From Girardinichthys multiradiatus (taxonomy: Eukaryota > Chordata > Actinopteri > Cyprinodontiformes > Goodeidae): a DNA stretch of 64,000 bases. Shown here in pieces: positions 10,680 to 22,085 of the stretch. The notes beneath the pieces were generated by a model, which did no database searches, was not told where the DNA came from, and saw nothing but the letters and a program-made list of their open reading frames with translations. The stretch lies in assembly GCF_021462225.1 (NCBI RefSeq), contig NC_061794.1, forward strand, positions 46,920,414 to 46,984,413, written 5' to 3'. How positions within the stretch are numbered: the stretch's first letter is position 1; each line of letters starts with the position of its first letter. Position numbers and translations under genes: made by a program.

Positions 10680-10916
10680 GTCTTATTCCTCCTCCTCCAC
10701 CTGTTCTACTACCACCACCTCTTGTCGTACCTCCAACAACCCTACTAGCATCACCACTCCTTCCTCCACCTCCTCCTCCTCCTCCTCCTCTCTCTACTCC
10801 TCCAGCTTACCTCCTAACAGCCACGCCACCTACCATCAGTACTGCTGTCCCGCGCGCCTCCGCCTGCCCAAGCCTCCCTGCGCCCTGCCCCCCGCCAAGC
10901 ACCACGAGCAGGCAAG
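10680..10916 (+). CDS. Candidate coding exon A (CCPA motif)
   Basis: Unrecognised. 237 bp (79 codons) between a long pyrimidine tract ending in CAG and a GTAAG donor at 10917. The frame chosen has one base before the first full codon and two after the last (phase 2 at both ends), so the exon is symmetric. The first two thirds encode a Ser/Thr-rich low-complexity tract; the last third reads HATYHQYCCPARLRLPKP and then PPAKHHEQA. A second frame is also open and would be Pro-rich. The HQYCCPA codons (10834-10854) align with HQFCCPA in the candidate exon at 20485-20505, with three synonymous changes and one Tyr/Phe change. That argues for this frame and for a shared origin. The Cys pair could be a palmitoylation or metal site, which is speculation. 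No other exon of a gene is identifiable nearby. Confidence 0.5.
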
Positions 10917-12552
10917 GTAAGGGCCAGAGTCCCTCCAACTCCCTCCTCCTTCCCCTAGACCTTCCTCCACCTCACCCTGCCTCACCCGCTCCTTCTCGTT
11001 CTGCCTCCACCCACCGCGCTACCCTGGGCGGCTTCTCCAGACCACATTCAGGGGCAGAGGGAAAAGTCAGCTCATTTAGAGGAAATTTAACATTTTAACC
11101 AATTGTTAAAATATGTCCACATATTCTCTGTGTTGCAACGATAAAGACCAGTATAGAAAATAATTCCTTTTAATGATCATATGTTCGAATCTTTCTAATT
11201 GTTCGTCTTTTCAGACAGATTTAAAAGTGGCCTGCTGCTTTTGACATCTGATATAATCATGCTGCCATTCTGATACCATTTGTATTTTATTTAAATTTGT
11301 TTATTTACACAAAATCTTATTTTTTATTACTTTTTTGTTTTTGTTTTTCAATTTTTAATGTTTATTTAAAATAAAATTCAACTTTTTATTTTTCCTGTAT
11401 ATTATCATTATTATTTTAAGTTATGTTTTTAAGTTAAATTGCCCAATATTATTCTACATCTGGACAGCATCTTATTTTTGGAGTAGCTTTATTCTAGGTG
11501 GATTTTAAAGGTTTTGTAGGTTTGATTTTGGTAGATTAATTTACTTCTCAGCACCTTCTGCACCAGATAAAAATACTTTAATATCAAATATTTTTAGTTT
11601 TCTTTGGCTTGGTCTTTTTACCTGTATTAAAGATTAAGGCCAAACACTTTAGGGGATGTCCCAAAAGAGACCTCAGGATAAAGTTGACTTTTAAGTCAGT
11701 TTATCTTGTGAAAAAAAATTAAATGTTTGTTTAAATGTTGCAGTAAAATGTGGACAAATTCGCTCTAAATGAATCCTCACTTTGATCCTCGCTTGCTCCT
11801 TCCCCAACCTTCCCTAAGTGCTATAATAACCTGTAGTATTATTAATAATGATGATAATCTGCATGAGCCCTGACTCAGACTCACAAACACACACACAGCA
11901 CAGGGTTAAAGTTGAAGCAGCCTCTCTAGCCGCTTATTTTCTCCTCATCCACCTTTTTTTCCAGAAATACCATCGTCTCTCTCTCTCTCTCCTCACCCGC
12001 CGTCATCTCTTCCACATCCTCCATGCTGCCCTGAAACAATGCATCATAAAACGGACCATTAAAAGAGTTTATTAGTCATCTGCTGCATCTCTGATACATC
12101 TCTAAAGGCATCATAACCTAAACGAGACTAAAACACTCAACTACTGTATTATGAACTTATTATGCCAAAAAACAAAAAATAAAGAAAAACTACAGATTGA
12201 AACACAAAAAGCTTTAAATACTTACACTTTCTAATTTGATCAGTCTGGACACACCGTAATATAATTTAGTCATCTTTCTTTTAAACTATTGTTCTGATCA
12301 TTTACAAAGCAGCAGTTGCACCTTGACATTTTCCAGTTCTCAGAGCTATATATTAATATTGGTACACACAAACTGCACACAGACATTCAAAGTTATTTTA
12401 CTTCATGGTTTGAACATCAACTTATAAATTCACAATTTTTTTCAGTTTTTGGGGGATTTTTTACCAAATGGTGGCTCCTGTAAAACAAGTTAATCTTCTG
12501 TCATGATTGCAGGATGTTTCTGGATCATGAACTGCCAGTCATGCTTAATTTT
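10917..12552. other. Intron-like, no gene seen
   Basis: 10917-11040 continues C-rich. After that the DNA is AT-rich, with long T runs at 11280-11420. A CT-rich stretch (11960-12000) lies near a possible acceptor (TTTTTTTCCAG, about 11954-11964), but no protein-like exon follows it. Confidence 0.45.
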
Positions 12553-12750
12553 TGCGGCGGTGGCGCAGGTTTAAAGCACGCGGCCCATGTACAGAGGCTA
12601 CAGTCCTCGACCCAGGTGTCACGGGTTTGAGTCTGGCCCGTTGACCTTTGCTACATGTGTTCCCCTATCTCTCTCGACCCCATTTCTTGTTGCTCAACTT
12701 ACAAAACGCCACTAGTGCCACAAATTGTAAAAAATAAAAAAATAAATGTG
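12553..12750 (+). mobile_element. tRNA-derived SINE
   Basis: The tRNA-like head has an A box (GGTGGCGCAGGTT) and a B box (GGGTTTGAGTCTGG), followed by the fish SINE body CCCGTTGACCTTTGCTACATG and a CT-rich tail before an A-rich end. It is the same family as 44123-44262. Box mutations make it an unlikely functional tRNA or active SINE. Confidence 0.8.
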
Positions 12751-13439
12751 TTCATAACTGGATAAATGTGTAAGCTTTTGTTTCCATCCCAATGTTTGGT
12801 TTTCTCTCTCCTACAATGAAAAATCTGCAGTTTGATTGGGATTTGTGGCATTCAAAAAAATGCTAATATACAATATTGTGATTTTTGTAAAAGTCCATAG
12901 TTTTATCACTTTCGTCACTCTACAGTGGAGGTATTTTTACTGTGACGTTTTATTTAAAAGCTACAATTGAATGGTCTACTGTCATTTCTTCTCCACAAAC
13001 TACTGTAGACACTGAAAAAAACAGTTTGTGGTTCAAATCTTTGCCGGTGCCTCTGCCTGCCTGAGGAGAAGAGCGTTGCTGTTGCCCAGAAAAGGCGGGA
13101 GTAACCGTAGCAACTAGGGACTTGGCATTTTCTGAGCGCTTTTTAAGATTAATATAACATCAGGCATCAGGTTCCACATTCTTTACACAGCTAACAGAAG
13201 TCAGATGATTTATTTTGTGTTCTCAGGCAGATGGACAAAAATATCTGTTTAACTTAAAACTTTATTTCAATAATCATAAATTGTTAATAAAAATACCTTT
13301 ATTTGTAAAGCTTTTTTAAACAACATGCTGAACAGTTATATAGGATAAAGAAAATGTTAAAACAGAATTAGGGTGTTTAAAACAATTAAAACAAGGAAAT
13401 GCCAAAGGAAGCAGTTAAACAACGAGCATAAGATTATGA
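12751..13439. other. No gene seen
   Basis: AT-rich DNA without recognisable features. 13020-13110 is more GC-rich but has no supported exon. Confidence 0.45.
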
Positions 13440-14230
13440 AGCATAAGTTAAGGTGAACACTTCAGCTTAGTTTTAAAAACCTCCACAGAACATGCCTGCC
13501 TGATAACTTGAGGGAGATTGTTCCTCAAAAATGGGCCACAGAAGGAGAGAGCGCGCCCCCCGACAGTTTTTCATCTAGCAGCAGGACAAATTAAAAGGCC
13601 AGAGGTCTGAGATCAGAGAGCACAGGATGGGACATATAGATGCTAAACATCAGACATGTAGGAAGGTGCCAAACCATTTAGAGCCTTGTAGGTAAGCAGC
13701 AAGACCTTAAAATCTGCTCCAAGAGAAGATAATACTGGAGTCCTGTGCTCATTTTTGCCAATTTTGGTTAAACTGCGAGCAGCCGCATTCTGAACCATCT
13801 GCAGACTTCAAAAATATTTCCTCAGTAACCCAGAAAAGAGAACATTGCTGTAATCAATACATGAAAACACAAACACGTGGATAAGAACCTCTTTCAAAAG
13901 ATTAAACCTGTCTGATTTTAGAGGTGTTCTGCAGGTGATGAAAGCCAGTCCTAGCTACATCTTTTACCTGAGACTCAAAGGAGAGCACTGGGTCAACCCA
14001 ACGCCAAGGTTCCTTACCTTGACTCTACATTTTATCACATAGTCGTCTATTTTCAGAGGGAACTTTTGGGACAAGTAGTGAAGTTTTTGGGGTCCAATGA
14101 CAGTCAAATCTGACTTATCAGCATTAGGAGGAAGCAGGAAATGATTAGACAACCAGCCTCTGATTGCAGACAGACAGGCTTCAATTTATGACAAGTCAGC
14201 ACAGTTTTTAATGGTCCCAGTGTCCCAGTG
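13440..14230 (-). mobile_element. LINE reverse transcriptase 3' half (L2-like)
   Basis: Minus-strand remnant of the C-terminal RT region of a fish LINE. 13964-14200 encodes AIRGWLSNHFLL, NADKSDLTVIGPQKL and VRNLGV, the thumb-side sequence after the YxDD motif. In other frames further 3', 13600-13860 encodes MVQNAAARSLTKIGKN and LLTYKALNGLAPSYMSD, a signature of this LINE group. Several frameshifts separate the pieces. The catalytic motifs A to C are missing, so the copy is 5'-truncated. It is related to, but not the same copy type as, the fragment at 1-1736. Confidence 0.82.
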
Positions 14231-14563
14231 TTATTAAGTGTCTTTAAGCTGCTGTTTATCAGTTTCCATGAACCATGTTCATCATCTGGATCTGAGCAAA
14301 CAGTACCAATCATCTCTAACTCACTGAAAGTTAACCATCCACTGATGTTCAGCTGCTCAAACATAAAAACTGACAACATGTTTGATTTTTCCTGCACATT
14401 CTCTGCATGATTCCTATCATAATCAGAAACGTTTTACATCTCTGGGGTTTCCTCCAACATATCTGTTTAACCCAAAGAACCAGCTACACATATTTGGGTT
14501 TACATGCAATGAATTTGCTCGGGTAACATTTGGAAAGCATCTGTATGGAAACGTGGGCACCAT
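14231..14563. other. No gene seen
   Basis: Unassigned sequence between the LINE and the long-TIR element. A 97-codon minus-strand frame (14104-14397) is partly LINE and otherwise unrecognised. Confidence 0.4.
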
Positions 14564-15121
14564 GTATGGAGGTAAATTTGTCTCACTATTATTCAATCAA
14601 ACAAAAAACTAATCTCAATCAAAAAAATAAATTGTGGTCAAAACCTTTGGAATATTTAATAAAATATTTTATGGAACTTTTATGGAATTTGGGGAGAAAA
14701 AACATTTGTTTGAAAAAACGTTTTTTTGATTAAAATGACTCATTTTTTCTCACGAAGAGAAAAAAGTTATTTGCAAAACAAACTTTTATTTGCGCATGTC
14801 AAAAATCTTTGGTTACGACTCTCGCTCTTTTGGTTTTGACGTTCTCTGTTGAACTCAAAGAATTTTGAGTGCTGGGAACATGAAAAAAAATTATGAAATA
14901 TTAATTCTGTTTATAGTATAGATAACTCTCTAATATAATCTGAAGAGATTGTGTTGTCGCCTCTCATGGTTTTGGAGAAAAACATTCCTGAAAGTGGGAC
15001 AAATGCATATAATGGTTGAGCATTTTGAGGTACTTTGACAAGGTATTTCTCCAAAACTGTACAGTAAAATATTAAATATTTATTATTTTACATAAAACAT
15101 GAATGTGAAAGTTGTAAAAAT

Positions 15122-15895
15122 GTCAGTCAGTCATTTTCTACCGCTTATTCCATAGTGAGTCACAGGGAAGCTGGTGCCTATCCCCAGCAGTCTATGGGCA
15201 AGAGGTGGGGTCACCCTGGACAGGTCGCAGGGCAACACACAAACAACCAAGCACACACTCATTCATACACCTAAGGGCAATTTAGAGAGACCAATTAACC
15301 TAACAGGCATGTCTTTGGACTGTGGGAGGAAGCTGGAGTACCCGGTGAGAACCCACGCATGCACGGGGAGAACATGCAAACTCCATGCAGAAAAACCCTG
15401 TAATGGAAATTATTTTAAGTGTTCCAAAGTGTGTGACCTTTGGGTTACCTCACTTCTGTGAACATCTGTGTTAGGGAGTAAGCTGTGAAAGCCATTATCA
15501 GACGTTTAATGGTTCAGACCCATCTTTAGGACAATGTCAGGAAGGGCAGTTAGGCCTGTTCCTAGATAACCTTGTCACCTTTGAACTCAAGAAGGGTTTG
15601 GGTCATAAAACACAGACTCTTTGCAGTTGAGATAACACTGTCATGTTCTGGTATAAATACTGTGTGTAAATGTTGATCGGGGCTCTGCTCAACTGACTTG
15701 CTTGGTGACAGAGTCATTCAAACGCTGAATGCCTTTGAATAAAACTTATAAAGACAAAGTCCGGATTTTCTCTTGTTATGAGTCAACTTCTACCCACTTT
15801 GTTAAGAAAATTCCACAACAACCCCAGCCTGGGAATCAAACCCAGGACCTTCTTGCTGCAAGGCAACAGTGCTACCAACTGTGCCACCGTGCAGT
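15122..15895 (+). repeat. Fish interspersed repeat split by LTR
   Basis: 15122-15398 (TTTCTACCGCTTATTCCATA ... GGGAGAACATGCAAACTCC) and 15825-15895 (GGGAATCAAACCCAGGACC ... GTGCTACCAACTGTGCCACC) are two halves of one dispersed repeat very common in fish genomes. Removing the LTR at 15399-15820 and one ACCC copy restores it. I recognise the family by sequence but am not certain of its class (LINE tail or other). Confidence 0.75.
15399..15820 (+). mobile_element. Solo LTR, 422 bp, TSD ACCC
   Basis: Begins TGTAATGGAA and ends TTCCACAACA, i.e. TG...CA with short imperfect inverted ends. A perfect 4-bp duplication, ACCC, flanks it (15395-15398 and 15821-15824). Internal signals fit an LTR in + orientation: TATAAATA at 15652-15659 and AATAAA at 15738-15743. 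There is no internal retrotransposon sequence, so this is a solo LTR left by LTR-LTR recombination. Its sharp, intact ends in an older repeat indicate a fairly recent insertion. Ty3/Gypsy versus ERV cannot be decided from the LTR alone. Confidence 0.85.
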
Positions 15896-16537
15896 TTTCT
15901 GTTTTTCTCTTATTTTCTCAACCGTTGCCAGGATCGGGTCCTTTCTGCTCCATTACCGTAATGCACCTTGTATGCGCGACGCTAATCTTTAAGAAAGAGC
16001 TGGTGTCGGCCGGCTTGACCGCGTATTTCTGACTGTCGGCTCACTTAACCTCAGTTTTCTTCTGTACAGTTGATGTCTCCTCATTGAAGCAACGCGGCAA
16101 GCCCTACAGTTCGAGCAGAAGTTTAGAGGTTGGGGGGATCAGAATCTGCTGCTTTAGTCAGCGCTAACCAATAGGGAAACGTCTTACAGCCTTCGTCTTT
16201 AGGCCCCACCCAGGATGTTCATGTTCCCAACACTCAAAATTCGTTGAGTTCAACCAAAAACAGAGAGCGTCAAAACCAGAAGAGCGAGACTCGTAACCAA
16301 AGATTTTTGACATGAGCAAATAAAAGTTTATGTTTTGCAAATAACTTGAGTTATAAATAAATGAGTCATTTTAATCAAAAAAAGTTTTATCAAACAATTT
16401 TTTTTCTCCCCAAAATAAAATATTCCATTAAAAAAAAATCGTTACAACTCTGAAAGTTTTGATCACAACTTAATATTTTTTGATTGAGATTAGTTTTTTG
16501 TTTGATTGAATAATATTGAGACAAATTTACCTCCATA

Positions 16538-18469
16538 ACCATCAGGCATTTTAAAGTCACACATTACAGATGCAGAGAGAGTCCTCATCTTTAAAGTGTG
16601 AAAGAGCAGCGAGAGTGTGTTCTTGAGGGGATGCGTCACCAGCAGAGGAGGTTGTTCTTGATAAATACGCAGAGCGGAGGGATTCACCGCGCTGCTGTCA
16701 CACAGAGGGCCGATGTGACCCTTTTGCTCTCAGATTTAAACAGCCTTCAGAGTCATATTTCTGCAAATTTTACCATTAATAGTGAACCCCTGTTGCTCAG
16801 CTCACAGCAGTTTCCTTACTATAACTAGTCTTCACTAGTTCATAGCTTTTTATGAATTTGGGATGTGGTGCATGTTGTGTCCACATCTAACAAATCTAAT
16901 ATTTCATAATATTCTGGCTAATTACAGTTTAAACAGTTTTTTTCATATATATAGTCTATAGATAATATAGAGTAACTGCAGTGTTCGTTTTGCATTAGAG
17001 GGAAATATAAGATCCTGGCTTGTAAACCTCAAGAAAACATGAACTTTTACTCTGCAATTGAACCTTTGACAGAAAATAACCAAACTTTTTTTTAATTGCT
17101 TTGCTTTTACTGAAACCAGCTCAGCAAATAACAAACAGACAAGATTTCATGGAATTATGAAATAAAACTTGTATGGCAGGACCACACAGTTCTGACGGAT
17201 CCATGTGAGGCAATGAAAACATCCTCAGACAGAATGTAATCACTGTTATCGTGACTTACACCATCTGTTCATTCCAAGATTTCTCTTGTATGTTGTGGCT
17301 CTGGACGGGTTAATTCTCTTCATGGAGATCTGAATGATCATTGGATCTTTTCTGTCCACTCCCTGTAGGTTTCTATTTATTTGCACACTTACAGTCTGGT
17401 CTGGGGCTGCTCAGCAGCTTCAGCAAAGCCGCAATTACTTATTTTGTCACAATAAAAATAATAACTATGACTAATACGATTCTAATAATTTGATACATGA
17501 AGTTTATTGACTGTCCGTCTCTTTGTGACTGAAAATATGCTAAAATTCTGCCAAGGGAAGAAAAAGTGTAGTGGCCTTTTTTCAGCCAGCTGACTGGCAG
17601 TGCTCAGAAACATGTGGAGGAGCTGCAGTGCTGTGTTACTCTGTGCTCCACACAGACCTGAAAAGTATAGACTTTCCAGCAGGAAAATGTTTTCCTGAAG
17701 GTGAGGGAAAAGTACAGAGCTGTGGTTGTTCTCTATCATTCTCAGCTCTGCATTGTTGGGACATTCAGGTTGATTATCAGGATTGTCTCCCTCTGGACTA
17801 AACCTACAGTAGACTTTTCACCTTACAGAAGTCTGTTGCAGAATTACCTGAAAAAACTTGATGAAAGAGAAAAGTTTTTCACTGTTAAGAAATAATCCAC
17901 TTCTTTCACAACAGTGGAAAGGTTCAGGGGAATTCCCCCTCCTTCCAGCTCGCAGCAACAGGGGGGGAGGGGGGAGGGGGCTCCTGGGTGTTTTAAACTA
18001 ATTTATTCTTCTACATACATAATAACATCCTACAAAAACTAAGCATTCACAGCTGCAAGGAAAAGGTGATTAAATAGAAGTTATTGTTCAATGGGTAAAA
18101 CATCAGAAAGTTCATTATTTCAGTAATTCCATTAAACATTAAAGTAATATTTAGATAAATTTATGACTCACAGAAAACCAAAATAAACGTTTGGCTTCTT
18201 ACTGTAAATGAGGCAGACTTTACAATCCAATTAAGTGCTGCAGCTGAAACCAGATATTTATCTACATTGTACAAAAATGAAAATTGTTAGACATTTCAGA
18301 CATTAGATTACACTCTAAACGTTTCTTGTTTTAGGTCATTTGGAACTACCAAAATATTTTTGTGTGTTAAATGCAAGAATAAGGACCATGACGTTTTTTT
18401 AATTAAATTTTTTAACTGTTACTTCTTCAATTTCAAAAGTTTGCATTAGTTTGACTAAACTTTTTGGAA
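16538..18469. other. No gene seen
   Basis: Unassigned. 16590-16740 is relatively GC-rich. No coding exon with supportable splice sites was found. Confidence 0.4.
17961..17980 (+). other. G-run, potential G-quadruplex
   Basis: Twenty bases of G broken only by two single A residues (runs of 7, 6 and 5 G). The longest run can supply two G-triplets, so a four-tier-run quadruplex is possible. Confidence 0.6.
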
Positions 18470-19150
18470 AAGCCCAGGTGAAGATGTCATGGACTCCTGT
18501 ACCAACACGGGCTGAGAGACACTCAGAGAGGAAGAAGCCATTAATCTAAAACGTCACATAAACAGCTGAATTAAGACTCTCAGGGACAAAGACTTTGATA
18601 TATGGAGACCTGAGCTGTGACCTGATGAAACTAAAATTGCAGTGTTTGGTCATAATGACCGTAGTTATCATTTGGAGATAAAAAGGGGGAGGCTTTACTG
18701 TGAAGTAAGGAGGTGGCAGTATCATGTTGTGGGGGGATTAGAGCACTTCACAAATTAGAGGGCATCATGAGGAAAAGCATTATGTGGAAATATTGAAGAT
18801 CCCAAGACATCAGCCAGGAAGTTAAAGGCTGCGCACAAATGGGCCTTCCAAATGGACAGTGACCTAAGTATACACCAGCAAGTTGGTCTAAACTTGACCC
18901 AGTCTCACCAGTTTTGTCAAGAGGAATGGGTCAAAATTCCAGAAAATGATTGTGAGAAAAGTGTAAGAGAAACCCAGAAAATTGGACGTCAGTGATACAG
19001 TTTAAATGCAAATCTACCACAAACTATGTAAACGTCTGAATTGCGATGATTAAAAAACTATTTTCTGAAAAATTAAGACTAATTTAATGTTAGTGATTAC
19101 AAAAATTCAGTCTCTTTATGCAGTGTATGTAAGTACCTGGTTTTAACTTC
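18470..19150 (+). pseudogene. Tc1 (Tdr1/Sleeping Beauty-like lineage) remnant
   Basis: Sense-strand decayed transposase. Recognisable blocks are GACCTGATGAAACTAAAATT (DETKI region), TGGTCATAATGACCGTAG (GHNDR), GGTGGCAGTATCATGTTGTG (GGSIMLWG), GGGCATCATGAGGAAAAGCA (GIMRK) and CCAAATGGACAGTGACC (QMDNDP). Frameshifts and internal deletions are frequent, and the third catalytic block is mostly lost between about 18880 and 18900. The right end, CAGTGTATGTAAGTACCTGG at 19121-19140, resembles this lineage's terminal repeat. The left end is not recognisable. Confidence 0.8.
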
Positions 19151-19157
19151 ATGTTGT

Positions 19158-19335
19158 TGCTGGTGCTCCTTTCTCTGTCACACTTTTTCCTTCCAGTTAA
19201 CTTTCCATTAAACCACTCGGGTACAGCACTCTGAACAGCCAGCTTCTTTAGCAATGACCTTTTGTGGAGGGTCTCTCATACTGTTGGACAATTTTCAAGT
19301 CAGCAGCTTTCTCCATGAACATTTAGGCCAGAACA
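19158..19335 (-). mobile_element. Tc1 N-terminal fragment
   Basis: CACACTTTTTCCTTCCAGTT and ACAGCACTCTGAACAGCCAG parallel the transposase DNA-binding region of the Tc1 at 26230-26290 (GRKKCGRKR and the GCSQSAVS helix-turn-helix, read on the minus strand). Only this piece remains, directly abutting the Tc1 remnant of another lineage. Confidence 0.7.
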
Positions 19336-20459
19336 TGACCATAACAGAACATTTCTGTTTTTTTTTTTTATTTGGTCTAATGCAACATTAAATGTTTCAG
19401 AGAAAATGAACTTTTGTTTTTAATTACCCAGAATCATCAAAATGAACAGAAATAAACAAAACTAAATAAATAAAACTTCAAATGAAACAAATATATCTAA
19501 TGTTTGCATTTTACTTTGAACTGTTCAACTTTTTAAAATATACGGATTTATAGCGATGTATCTGTAGTTCATAATCAAACAGGACAACTGAAACACAGCC
19601 TCTTTTTAAACTAATTAGAACTTTAACTTTTTCTTTGAGCCTCACAGTTGGTTCGACTATCAACTTAATTCAAGACCCTTTTTAGACCTTGCAGAGACAG
19701 CTTGAAGTGAAAAGCTAAGGTCTAAAGCTTGATCAGTTTCATGAGATGATCAGCCTAAAGCAGCACTAATTGAACATCATACTGGTTTTAGTCCGTTTTA
19801 AGGGACGTCTTTAGAAAATATTAGGCCATAAGCTTTTAAAAAGACATTTGGCTAAGATGACAAAACTTAATTCTGGACTCTTTATCTCTCTTCTCCTGTT
19901 TCAAACTTCAGATCTTCTCACACAGCTGATTTACAATCTGTTAAAGTCATTAGATTATTTAAATGAGACAAGGGAAGTTAAAACTGCTGAGTGCTATCAA
20001 AGTGATGGATTACAGCCATGTTTAAAAATCACAGCTGCAGCGGTTGTGGACTAATTTGCACTTTTAGGCAATACATTTGCATTAATGTGTATTAATGGTC
20101 CCAAAATAGCTCGGCTTTCCCTTCGCCTCCCTCCATCGTCATACATTCATCCTTTCTTTTCTGTCTTTCTCCTTCAGTTGAAACTTTCAGGGTCAGATCT
20201 GAGTTTCTTCACTTCTGGCTCTGTTACAGTTTCTATTCTACAGATTCATTTTGGCCCCCAGGCGATGAGGGGCCACTGCTTCACCTCTGTCTTCAGTCAC
20301 AGATGAGCACACAGAGACATCTGGTGGCTGACTGCAGTACTACAAGTCCAACTTGAAACGATTGTGCTCTGCCTTCCCCTTTTTAAATTTGCTCTTTTTA
20401 CTCTGTCCTGCTCTATCTTCCACTTTCCCTCTCTGTTTGTCTGCTGGTCTGTCTCTCAG
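19336..20459. other. Intron-like, no gene seen
   Basis: AT-rich DNA that becomes pyrimidine-rich from 20350, providing the tract before candidate exon B. TTTCTCCTTCAG near 20174 looks like an acceptor, but no protein-like exon follows. Confidence 0.45.
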
Positions 20460-20531
20460 AGAGGAGGAAGATGATGACATCGCCCATCAGTTCTGTTGCC
20501 CCGCCTCCGAGTGCAGTAGCCCCTCCTCTAG
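20460..20531 (+). CDS. Candidate coding exon B (CCPA motif)
   Basis: Unrecognised. 72 bp (24 codons) between the acceptor CTGTCTCTCAG (preceded by a C/T-rich tract from 20395) and a moderate donor GTAACC at 20532. Phase 2 at both ends, as in the exon at 10680-10916. The frame encodes an acidic run EEEDDD, then IAHQFCCPASECSSPSS. The seven codons HQFCCPA (20485-20505) match HQYCCPA of exon A with three synonymous differences and one conservative one. The shared motif and shared phase suggest duplicated or alternatively used exons of one + strand gene. The product is unknown. The donor is weaker than consensus, and 72 bp is short enough that chance cannot be excluded. Confidence 0.48.
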
Positions 20532-22085
20532 GTAACCAGGGGCGACCAGGAGACCCTTCCCTGCCCTGCTCCCCCTGGGTAAATCGAGGGATGATTATGA
20601 ATCCCCATCCTCCATCCATCATGGTATTATCCCTATCTTCTTTGAGCTTCAGTCACCGAACAACAAGGCAACTTTTGAGCACGAAAAATATCTTTGAAGT
20701 TTGAAAAAAAGGACAATATCTGGGGATACCTAAATATTTTTTCAATTTAAAGCTTGTTTGGCCAGAAAAACCTGAAGCTAAAAGACATAATACAGCAAAT
20801 GATGAGGTCAGCTTTGCAACCCTGCTGCTAATCTGATTTAGATCTTTAAAACCTGAAGATGCGTTTCCATGAAGATAATCCTACTGCACTACGACGAGAA
20901 CGACAAACTTTACTTTGCAGCTTCAAAGCAGCAGGACCTATTCTTACCATGGTGGTCCGGCTCTCCCTGAACGCTGGAGCTCAGACTTGCTTCAGCTGCA
21001 GCTCCCTGCTGAATATCTGCTGGTCTGAGCAGGATGAGGCCCCAGACACTCTCAAAACAAACTCAGACCTTGTCTACTTCTCCGTTTCCCAGTCTGGGAC
21101 CTGAACCATTTCTCCTCCCTGTCCGAGCATGAAGCCATGACCCCACAGTGCCCAGACCCTGATGGAGACAGAGTTCTGCGACGATCTTAGGGCAACGTGC
21201 AACCGACGTTGCTCTGATAGTACTAACTCTCTCTGTGCACGGCTCTGGTCTGCTGTACAGCCAACCTTCCATAAAAGAATTACAAACTCTGAGGTATGAT
21301 GGACTTGAGTCCTGTTGGTGAGTGAACAGTCTGAGCACCTCTGCCAGGTAACCATCCATCATTAAGGTCGTTTGGTAATCCAACCTGCTCAGCAGCAGGG
21401 TAGTGGTGACCAGATTCATGATGTCGATCATCTGCTCCTTCATTACACTACCTGGGTTCTCCTTAGAACTGCATCCTATTTTAGAAATTCACTGTAAACA
21501 GCAGCTCAGCAAACCTTATGTCCTATGTTTGACGGTTTTTAGCAATTGAAGGTCTATGTTGTTGTAGACAAGGAAACAAGAACAGATTTGGTTTGGAGGA
21601 ATATAAATTTACTACATACTTCCAAGATTTTGGGTTTTTAAGAGTAAGTCAAAGGACAGTCCAGAATTGGTTGACCCAGCCATGATGTGGAGCTGATTTC
21701 TAGTCAATTTCATGTCCAAGCTGAAGCAGAAGAGTTTTGGAGATACTGAACAAAGAAACATAAAGCCTTGAAGTGCTTCCCCCTGTTTGCAGTGTTAGGG
21801 GGAGCCTAACGTGTACAGTGCACACACACACACACACACAAAGCAGCTGCAGCCATCCCCTCAGTCACATCTGGATCAGAGTGTTTACATGCACAGATGT
21901 TCTTGAATCAAAAGGAATCATCGCATTTAGGACAATACTGTCATTAAATAACGTAGCAACAGAAGGAAATCCTTTTAAAAACCAAGCTGAAATTTACAGT
22001 TCAGACTGAGATGTGCAGACCAAGGTCAGAGAGGTCATTTGTCAGCTCAGATTCACCCACCGGATTTCCGACTCTGATGAACATA
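20532..22085. other. Intron-like, no gene seen
   Basis: Contains a short (AC)n tract at 21821-21840. Minus-strand frames of 93 and 126 codons (21063-21443) overlap each other in different frames and match nothing known. Confidence 0.45.

Larger units (their letters stand above)
14564..16537. mobile_element. DNA element with ~320-bp terminal inverted repeats
   Basis: 14565-14883 and 16216-16537 are long inverted repeats that begin TATGGAGGTAAATTTGTCTC and stay alignable for about 320 bp, with moderate divergence and small indels. The 5-bp word ACCAT flanks both ends (14559-14563 and 16538-16542), with one extra G on the left, suggesting a 5-bp target duplication. The interior has no transposase. 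15896-16215 is CpG-rich and unlike its surroundings; it may be a leftover of the original internal DNA. Another repeat and a solo LTR lie inside. The superfamily is unknown to me: the end sequence and TSD do not clearly fit Tc1, hAT or piggyBac. Confidence 0.8.

Noticed and set aside
10562..11098. Pro-rich 178-codon frame as the true product of exon A
   Set aside because: It begins in the pyrimidine tract, runs through the GTAAG donor and is low complexity. The other frame shares the CCPA motif with exon B.
17482..17801. Opposite-strand 76- and 85-codon frames
   Set aside because: No similarity to known families and no splice support.
20174..20310. Acceptor TTTCTCCTTCAG with following frame
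   Set aside because: No donor with matching phase and no protein-like sequence; frames are hydrophobic or serine noise.
21063..21443. Overlapping minus-strand frames of 93 and 126 codons
   Set aside because: Two different frames over the same DNA, neither with recognised motifs; most likely chance.
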